Positions 57,395 to 64,000 of a DNA stretch of 64,000 bases are shown piece by piece; positions within the stretch are counted from its first letter, which is position 1; each line of letters opens with the position of its first letter. Origin of the DNA: Prunella strophiata (taxonomy: Eukaryota; Chordata; Aves; Passeriformes; Prunellidae). The notes under the pieces are model-generated. The model did not search any database. It had not been told where the DNA came from and was given only the letters and a program-made list of their open reading frames with translations. Made by a program: the position numbers and the translations under genes. The stretch covers positions 18,995,446 to 19,059,445 of the forward strand of contig JAZBQD010000033.1 of assembly GCA_036583965.1 (NCBI GenBank), written 5' to 3'.

Positions 57395-59470
57395 TCAGGC
57401 TGGGGCAGGATTGTGTGGGATGGATCTCAAGAGGTGCCCTTCCAGTGAGGAGAGTATGTCCTGCCAGGCAGCTGCATCCGATCTTTCAATCTTTGGGGGA
57501 TTTTTGGGGGATTTTTTTTTTTTTTTTTTTTAACAAGATGTTAGTTATATGACATTGGACAAATCAGACATTTCATGGTTCTACATGCAACAGCATTGTC
57601 AAGTCCAAAATTCAGCTCACATTGGTGATTCCCACTATTGCAGGCAGCAGCAGCCCTGCCACACGACACTGAATGTGTGCTGTGTGCTCACTGCTGGGTT
57701 TTGGGGCATGATTGACATGACATCCAGGCCTTGTCATCTCCAAAAGCAATGTCTGATCAGTGTGTGTGGACACAGGCAGCCTCATCCAGCTGTTCATGAT
57801 TAAACCTGTCCAGTTACTGGTTTTCTTTCAGTCATTAATCCATTCACTCTAATTTCCTAGCTGCTATACAACACATGATGTATTTAAAAATAGATGAGGA
57901 ATTACTTACGTGGCTTCTATACCCCTGGCTAAGAGCAGCACCCAAATCATACTGTCCTTGATAACTACTCAAGCCTTACATCTAAGTGTTTTTCTACATT
58001 ACACTGAATTATCAGAGAAATAAGGTGTTCCTGCATCACTCAAACTATTTTATTTATTATTTCCTTTGTAGATCATTTATTTGAGGGATGGAGGAACCTG
58101 TGGGCTTGTTACCAAATAGTCTAATTGAAGGCTCACTGGAGAGATTTAAATTTGAGCTTGAAAAAATCTGTACTCAGGAGACAAGACACTCATCCCAAAT
58201 CTTAAAAGAATATGCTGAAAACAAGCTTGCTATGAATTTATTTATTTTAATTTTAGAAATCTGAACACTTTCTATGCTGTAAATGCTAACTCCCTACTAA
58301 GTCAAAAATGTACTTTTTAGAAATCATAGCTGTTGATCAATACTTCATAAAGTAGAAATCATAGCTGTTAATCAATACCTCATAAAGTTCTTACATATCA
58401 AATTTATTATAATAATAAAAAAATAGCATTAAGACACAGAAGTTTATTCCAAAATTATGACCGAAAGGAGACACATCTGCCCTTTTCTGAGCAGCACTGC
58501 TGGCAAATACCCTGCGACAATTACTCCTAGTCACTTGTGCCGGTGGGCCAGCGAGGTTCCGAGCAGTGTCCGGGCGAGCGCGGCCGCGGGTGGTGCTGCA
58601 GAGCTCGGGGCGCTCCCGGCCAGGCTCGCTCGGCTGCTCCCCGTCGGGTGAGCTCTGCGGGAAGTGCCGCTCGGGCAGCTCCTCACCCTGTGCTCGGAAA
58701 AACAGGCAGAATACACCCCACATTACAGATAAATTGCAGTACAGCAGCCAGGCGGACTTACTTCATAAAGTTCTACCTCCACAAGATTAAAAACTGCATT
58801 TTAGCTAGTTAAGGCATCATGATTTAGTTTGTTTAACGTGCAAAGCATCTGCCTTATCCTGTCAGTAGCTGGGTCATTGTTTAATCTGTTTCGTTTCTCT
58901 CACGATCACCACCAAGGCACACGTTCACTTCCTTAATCTGGGATAAAAATTACTACTTTTGAAGTGAAGCAGGACACCAGACACACAAAAACGTCATTAT
59001 TCCAACTCTAGAAACTTTTAAAAAATTGTTAAGGACTGACAAGTTTCATTATTTAAAAAATTTCCCGAAAGAAAACATTCTGACAAGAATACATTGCGCA
59101 TTCACACACTTTTATTTGTTTACGTCAATATTTGACACTGAATATCATTATATATATAGTTATATATAATGATAAATATTATATTGAGTATTAGAGCCAA
59201 TACTTTTATTTATTAGAATCAAGACCTATCCCAAAAATCTTGTGAAAATTAAGAGACATGGAAAACAAATGCTATGTTTGAAGTTCAATTTTAAGCATAG
59301 CATTTCTCTCCCTGAGCTTGTATGAGTTCTGATGAGTGTGATATTGCAGACACACTAAGGAGCTGAAGGACCACTTCTTCTCCTCTGAAAGGTTCTGATG
59401 CTCCCTGCAGACTCTGTGCATCTCCCAAACCTTACAAAAATCAATCAGGACAACCAGAAAAGGTTATTTG
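57395..59470. other. AT-rich spacer right of duplicon B
   Basis: Includes a T-tract at 57,510-57,530, a short direct repeat (GAAATCATAGCTGTT at about 58,320 and 58,358), and a small GC-rich patch at 58,536-58,690 with open frames on both strands but no recognised product. (AT)n occurs near 59,140-59,185. No gene is assigned. Confidence 0.5.
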
Positions 59471-59474
59471 GACC

Positions 59475-59742
59475 CTAGTGAGATGGTGGTGTGCCTGCAG
59501 TGAGAGGATCACAGGAAATGGCCTTGAGCTGAGACAGAGGAGATTCAGATATTAGAAAAATGTTTTCACTGTTCAGGTGGTCGGGCATTGGAGGGGCTGC
59601 TCAGGGCAGTGACGGAGTCACCATCCCTGGAGGTGTGCCAGAGGTGTCTGGGTGTGGCGCTGGGTGCTTTAGGGGTCACAGAGTCAGTGCTGGGTGACAT
59701 TACAGGGCTCTTTCACCCTTGATGATTCCACGATTCTGTGCG
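59475..59742 (+). mobile_element. CR1 LINE fragment
   Basis: Sense CR1 3' region: GAGATTCAGATATTAGAAAA, GGGGCTGCTCAGGGCAGTGA, CATCCCTGGAGGTGT, ending GATGATTCCACGATTCTGTG. It abuts the CpG island directly. Confidence 0.92.
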
Positions 59743-60620
59743 GTGGGCCACGGGGAGGCCAAGGCCCCTGAGCCCGGCAATGGTGCTAATGCCGCACCCA
59801 ACTCCCGAGGGGCGCGGGCCGGGCCGCGGGCAGGGCAGGGCAGGGCCGGGCCGGGCCGGGCGGCGGGGTGCTACGCCCGGCAGGGCCGGGCCGAGGTGGA
59901 GGCGGGGAAAGGCGGGCGCGGCCCGCGGCCGCCGGGGGCGCCATTACGGGACGGCCGTGGAACGCGCCCGAAATAAATGGCGGAGGGGGCGGAGCCCTGC
60001 TCATAGCTGACCAATGAAGAGCTACATTCTTGTGCGGGGGCGGGACCTCGCGGCCCCACAGCCAATGGACGCGGGAGGCGGCGGGTGATGGACGGGCGGG
60101 CGGCGGCTGCAGCGGGCGGGGCGCGGCGCCCTTCCCGTGGTGCCGCGGGAGCGGCGGCCGCACCGGCCGCGACTTCATCCGGGTCCCGCAAGTACCGGGA
60201 CGGCGGGGCCGGGCGGCGGCCGCGGGGCCGGGGGGGCGCGGGAGCGGCCGCGGGGTCGGGGTGCGCAGAGGGGAGGGTGGGGACGGAGGGCCTGAGCCGA
60301 AGGGCCCATACGGGCGGGCGCGGGGCCTCGGCCCGGCCTCTCCGCCGTCTCTGCCACGGGCCCGGTTCATTGTCCTTATTCCCCTCATCGATGCCTTTTC
60401 CCCTCGTTCTCCCCCGCTCTCCTCCAGGCTCACTGGAAGGTCCGGAAGTGCCGCCCCCGGGAGCCGCCGGCGCCAGGTACGTCACTGCCGGGGCCGGGGG
60501 GACCTTGGCCTGGGTAGCCCCCCTGGTACCGGGGCCGAGGGGGCTCAGCCCTGCCCGGACACTGAGAGGGCGGCAGCGGGGACTGAGCTCAGACCGAGGG
60601 GCGGCAGGTGAAGAAAATCC
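59743..60620 (+). promoter_or_regulatory. CpG island promoter of an unidentified rightward transcript
   Basis: Very CpG-dense, with two CCAAT boxes (about 60,010 and 60,062), an AAATGGCGG YY1-like word (about 59,975), and GGGGGCGGGAC and GGGCGGGGC Sp1-type boxes. A short exon-like segment at 60,428-60,476 has a good acceptor (TCTCCTCCAG) and donor (CGCCAG|GTACGT) and contains an ETS word (CCGGAAGT). No conserved protein was recognised. By human gene order the next transcript after PTPDC1 is the let-7a-1/f-1/d host RNA, so this may be its promoter. Confidence 0.6.
60428..60476 (+). ncRNA. Candidate 5' exon of the rightward transcript
   Basis: 49 nt between consensus splice sites inside the CpG island. 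Its open frame is short and has no recognised similarity; it may be untranslated or part of a long non-coding RNA. Tentative. Confidence 0.3.
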
Positions 60621-61220
60621 CTTCGCAAGTAGGTGGAAGTGCCTTGGCGGCCCAGCCCCTGTCAGGGGGCACGGGGGGCTGCTCGGGGCTGTCGTTTATG
60701 GCGAGCACCATTACTTGGCGTGGGGCTGCGCCTTCCCGGGCCCGTCGCCCCCGGTAGCTCCCGGCGGTTCCTCACGAGCGGCGTGTCCTGGACGTGGGTC
60801 GGCGGCGCTGGGGCAGCGCGGCCCTGCCCGGCAGCGTGTGGGGTGGCACGGGCGCATCGCAGCCAGGGCCGGGCACGGCGCGCTCGGGGCTGGCTGCGCG
60901 GCAGCACCCCAGGGGAATAGAGGTGCCCTGGTGTAACACATACCTGCAGTTTTTGTCCAGAGCTGTGGCTGGCCTCTGGGCCTTGCAGGAGTGGCTCTTG
61001 CCTTTGGTATGGGCAGCTCAGCCCCCGGGCCAGCTCAGGGCTCAGCACATGGGGGTTCCCTTGCAGAGTTGGTGGTGGCACAGAGCAGGATCCGGCCCTG
61101 GCACGCCGAAGCTGCTTCTGGTGACTTTATTCTGGCTCAGTCACTTTTAGATGAAGGTGTTACCCCATCAAATTGTGTTTTGATGATTTTACGTTGCAGC
61201 TTTCCATGAGAGTGGCTGAA
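60621..61220. other. GC-rich flank of the CpG island, no gene seen
   Basis: Compositionally GC-rich to about 60,950, then ordinary. The donor-like GGCAG|GTGAAG at about 60,606 could end an alternative first exon. Nothing else is supported. Confidence 0.4.
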
Positions 61221-61227
61221 CACTAAA

Positions 61228-61397
61228 AGAGGCTGCCCAGGGAGGGCGTGGAGACATCTCCAGACTTCTCTCTGGAGACATTCCAAACCCACTTGGATGT
61301 ATTCCTGTGTCACCTGCTCTGAGTGACCCTGCCTTGGCAGGGGGTTGGACTGGATGATTTCCAGAGGTCCCTTCCAACCTTAACAATTCTGTGATTT
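61228..61397 (+). mobile_element. CR1 LINE fragment
   Basis: Sense CR1 3' end: GAGGCTGCCCAGGGAGGGCG, GGTTGGACTGGATGATTTCC, GGTCCCTTCCAACCTTAACA, ending AATTCTGTGATTT. Confidence 0.93.
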
Positions 61398-64000
61398 ATT
61401 TCAGGAGTGAAAACTCAACTTGATGGTCAAGGTCAGGATAGTCCTCGTTTAGTGATGTGCCTATCCCACCTTGTTGGTGCTGCTCTTCTGTCTGTGCTGC
61501 TCTGCACAGGCAGTTTTGTGACTGAAGGGCTTAATTGGCAGGGAAAAATTGCTCCCATTCAAATTGTACACAGGAACAATGCTCAATGGGAGCAGTGGGG
61601 CAAATTGAATCCATCACAGAATTTTTGAGAAAATCCATCTGTCCCTTCAAAAGCAGTAACTTAAATAATATTTAAGAAACAGGGGCATCTTCAAACATCC
61701 CCAGCTGCCAGGGGCCTCACCAAACAGCTTGTGCTGGCTTCTGTTGTCAAATTTGACCAGTTCTGTTCACAGCAACACTCAGATGTTTATTAGTCTGAAC
61801 TTCCAAGAAGTTTTTTGCAGTGGTGGTTGAAACTTGCTGCAGTCAACATGTAATAATGGGCTAATGAGGCTTTTTTTTCCCCTATGATAGCTTCATGAAG
61901 AGGGACCTAGTAAATAGCTGTATTGTGGTACTTTTAATGGAAAATTGCTGGCTGTGATTTTTTTTCACTGAGTTTTTCCCAAGTTGTACTCTGTGTATCT
62001 TATGTGCAACCTCAAATCACATAGGTCATGCTAGGAAATTATTTTGCATACTAATACTGGAGATTTAGTACTTCCTTAGTCTGAAGGAAGTTTAGATAAA
62101 ACATGAGTTCACTTGCTTTGTTTTCCTACTGCCATGAGCTGTATCCTTAGTTCACTTTCCTTTTGATAAATGTCTTCTGTATTTTCCTCTGTTTTTAGTG
62201 GTGGAAAACATCAGTTCATTTGCAAATAGTGAAAGGCTCCCAGGACTTAGAGAGGGTAATAGATGTTTGTTTATATTGCCAATTAATACATAACAATCTT
62301 GAAATATTTTTGTGCACTAACTTTCTTGCTGAATTTGTGTAATTGTTATCACATGTAAACTTTTTGCAAAAAAAGCATGCTTGCTCCTGGCATGTTCTAG
62401 GAGACATAAATCTAGTGAATAAATACACAGTTGTGTATTTGATATATATATATATGTAAATATACACACACACACACACACACTTATGTTTGAAGCAGGG
62501 CCAGATAGCCAAACTGATGCTTTCCTTTGAGAAGGGCACTGAGGCCTTCATAATGTTCGAGGCATGAAGTGTACTTTTATTTATTTATTTATAAAGATCT
62601 CCCTCTCTGTGTTCTGAGAGAGGAGTAGTCAAAGAGGAGTAGAAAATGTGACCATTTTGGTGTAGTCATTCTCAGGCCTTCCTGAGGTTTCCAGCAGCAC
62701 TGTGCAGTGCTGTGGCATGTGCACCACTTGGATGCAGAGAGTTTAGTACTATTGCTATAAAATCCAGTGTGTGTAGGGAGAGAGGCCAGGATTTGTGTTC
62801 TGTGTTCATAGCAGAAAACATTAATTGTGCTCATAGACTTTACTTTTCCATAGGAGATGGGCTTCACTCTGTGCTTCAGTGGGCAGTGGTGACTTCCATT
62901 TCTCTCAGGCCACGGTTTCTGGATATTTATATTCCACCTATAACTACATGATTAGAAAAATAAATTGAAACCAAACACACTAATTGAAAATGTAGCACAA
63001 CAGTAATATCTTGTGATAATTACTTAAAGCCAGAATGCTCTGTGTTAATTAAATGCAAGTGGGGTAAAGACTTTGGAAAAAAGCCTGTATTTCCAATTGA
63101 GGCAGTAGATAAGGGCAGTATTGGTAGCAGTCAGTGCTATTAATCTTAATGTTGTGTAAAAAATTCCAAAAAATACCATTGTGGACACGTATTCCTGTCT
63201 GGGTGTGTGGACTGTGGTGCTGCCCAAGAGCACATCTACTGCTTGTTCTCCTTTTCTCCTCAGCACAGTTTCCCAGTTCAGAGCAGCTTTCTGGTGTGAT
63301 TTACTCTTGCTCCAGCGTATTGCTGCTCAGTGGGCTGGCAGGTCAAAAAGGAAGTATTAAATGTTTCAATTTTGGGTCGGAATAGGGGAAGAAGAGGTGC
63401 CTGGGCTTGAGCTGGGGGATGTTACCTTCAGATTAGCACATTATTAAGACAAAGGAAGGTACAATCCAAAACTTAATATGGAAGAGGAAATGTTTTTAGT
63501 TTATGCTGAAACTTTTGTGTCAGTCACCATCTGATTTTCATGAGCTTGTTTTGGGAAGAGGGGCTGAGATGTTCCTGGTGCTTGTGATGACAGGCAGTGC
63601 AGGGGTGGGTGAGTGGAGTGAGGGGAAGCATTATCAGGAATAATTAAGTTTATATTAATTGTGCTGCTCCCTTTCTTCCTGTTGTGCACTCCAGTGACAC
63701 AGAAACCCCATGGAATGAGCACATTTGAGGCAGGAGCCTGCATCAGTCACTTGGGATGCTCAGCCCAGCTGGAGAGGGCAGTACACATTCACTCAGCAAG
63801 CTCCTGAGATTCAGGAAGTGTGGCTTCAGTGCAGGGAGTGCTGCTGGAATCCAGGGGTAAAACTGAGGAATTGGTGTTGGAGCTGTTGTGTAAATCCCAG
63901 AGCTCCATCGTGTGGTGGGAGCTGTGCAGCCAGAGCTGCAGCCTTGGGAGCTGCAGCTGCTGAGATTGTCCAGCTCCACAACTGGAGTCACTTTGTCCCC
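61398..64000. other. Intergenic or intronic sequence, no gene seen
   Basis: Ordinary mixed sequence; probably the first intron of whatever transcript starts at the CpG island. I looked for a let-7-type mature sequence and found none on either strand. No coding exon was recognised. Confidence 0.5.
62440..62483. repeat. (TA)n(CA)n microsatellite
   Basis: GATATATATATATATG followed after a short gap by (CA) repeats of about 11 units. A compound dinucleotide microsatellite, likely polymorphic. Confidence 0.9.

Noticed and set aside
58391..58723. Minus-strand 110-codon open frame in the GC-rich patch near 58.6 kb
   Set aside because: Three frames are open through the GC-rich part by composition, the C-terminal part reads AT-rich intergenic sequence, and no family is recognised.
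61398..64000. let-7 family hairpins
   Set aside because: No match to the conserved let-7 5' seed-containing sequence on either strand within the window.

Overview
The window looks like avian nuclear DNA, probably from a songbird-like genome. It carries several 5'-truncated CR1 LINEs with the typical CR1 3' end, an avian class II-type endogenous retrovirus, GC-rich minisatellites and vertebrate exon-intron structure. One gene is clearly recognised: PTPDC1 (protein tyrosine phosphatase domain-containing 1) on the + strand, with its last nine coding exons between 25,224 and 32,593 and an alternative first coding exon at 23,206-23,299.

Layout. 1-2,285 is a C-rich minisatellite. 2,286-9,800 is intergenic sequence with two minus-strand CR1 copies. 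9,850-10,341 is a CpG-rich promoter-like segment with an NRF1-type site and a splice donor, followed by a 2.9 kb GCGCCC/CCTCACA minisatellite (10,374-13,284) and an inverted pair of CR1 copies. 13.4-23.2 kb is AT-rich with no convincing gene. 23.2-33.0 kb is PTPDC1. Its internal promoter (about 24.96-25.22 kb) carries a perfect X-box (RFX) motif. The C-X5-R phosphatase loop is intact, but one extra base in the large exon truncates the C-terminus as assembled.

33,961-57,394 is the accessory core: two diverged copies of one duplicon (A 33,961-40,663; B 49,736-57,394) around an 8.9 kb provirus (40,823-49,730). On the minus strand each duplicon carries a small multi-exon gene that I do not recognise: signal-peptide exon, short phase-1 exons, a transmembrane exon, a cytoplasmic-tail exon and a poly(A) signal. 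Splice phases agree across copy B (about 244 aa if all seven exons join). Copy A has two damaged exons, an unrelated tail exon, and a poly-G tract of about 550 bp (poly-C on its sense strand) between stop codon and poly(A) signal. Copy B has gained a TACTGGTTTG minisatellite holding two exact CTCF-type motifs. The provirus is defective: its frames are broken, its protease motif is altered, and a 622 bp solo LTR of another family, with a perfect 6 bp target-site duplication, splits the integrase.

57.4-59.7 kb is AT-rich. 59,745-60,620 is a second CpG island with CCAAT boxes and at least one candidate 5' exon, pointing right. By position downstream of PTPDC1 it may be the promoter of the let-7a-1/f-1/d host transcript known from human 9q22, but no let-7 hairpin was seen in the window, so this is inference. 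The remainder to 64,000 holds one more CR1 and simple repeats.

All translations and alignments were made by eye; percentages are approximate.
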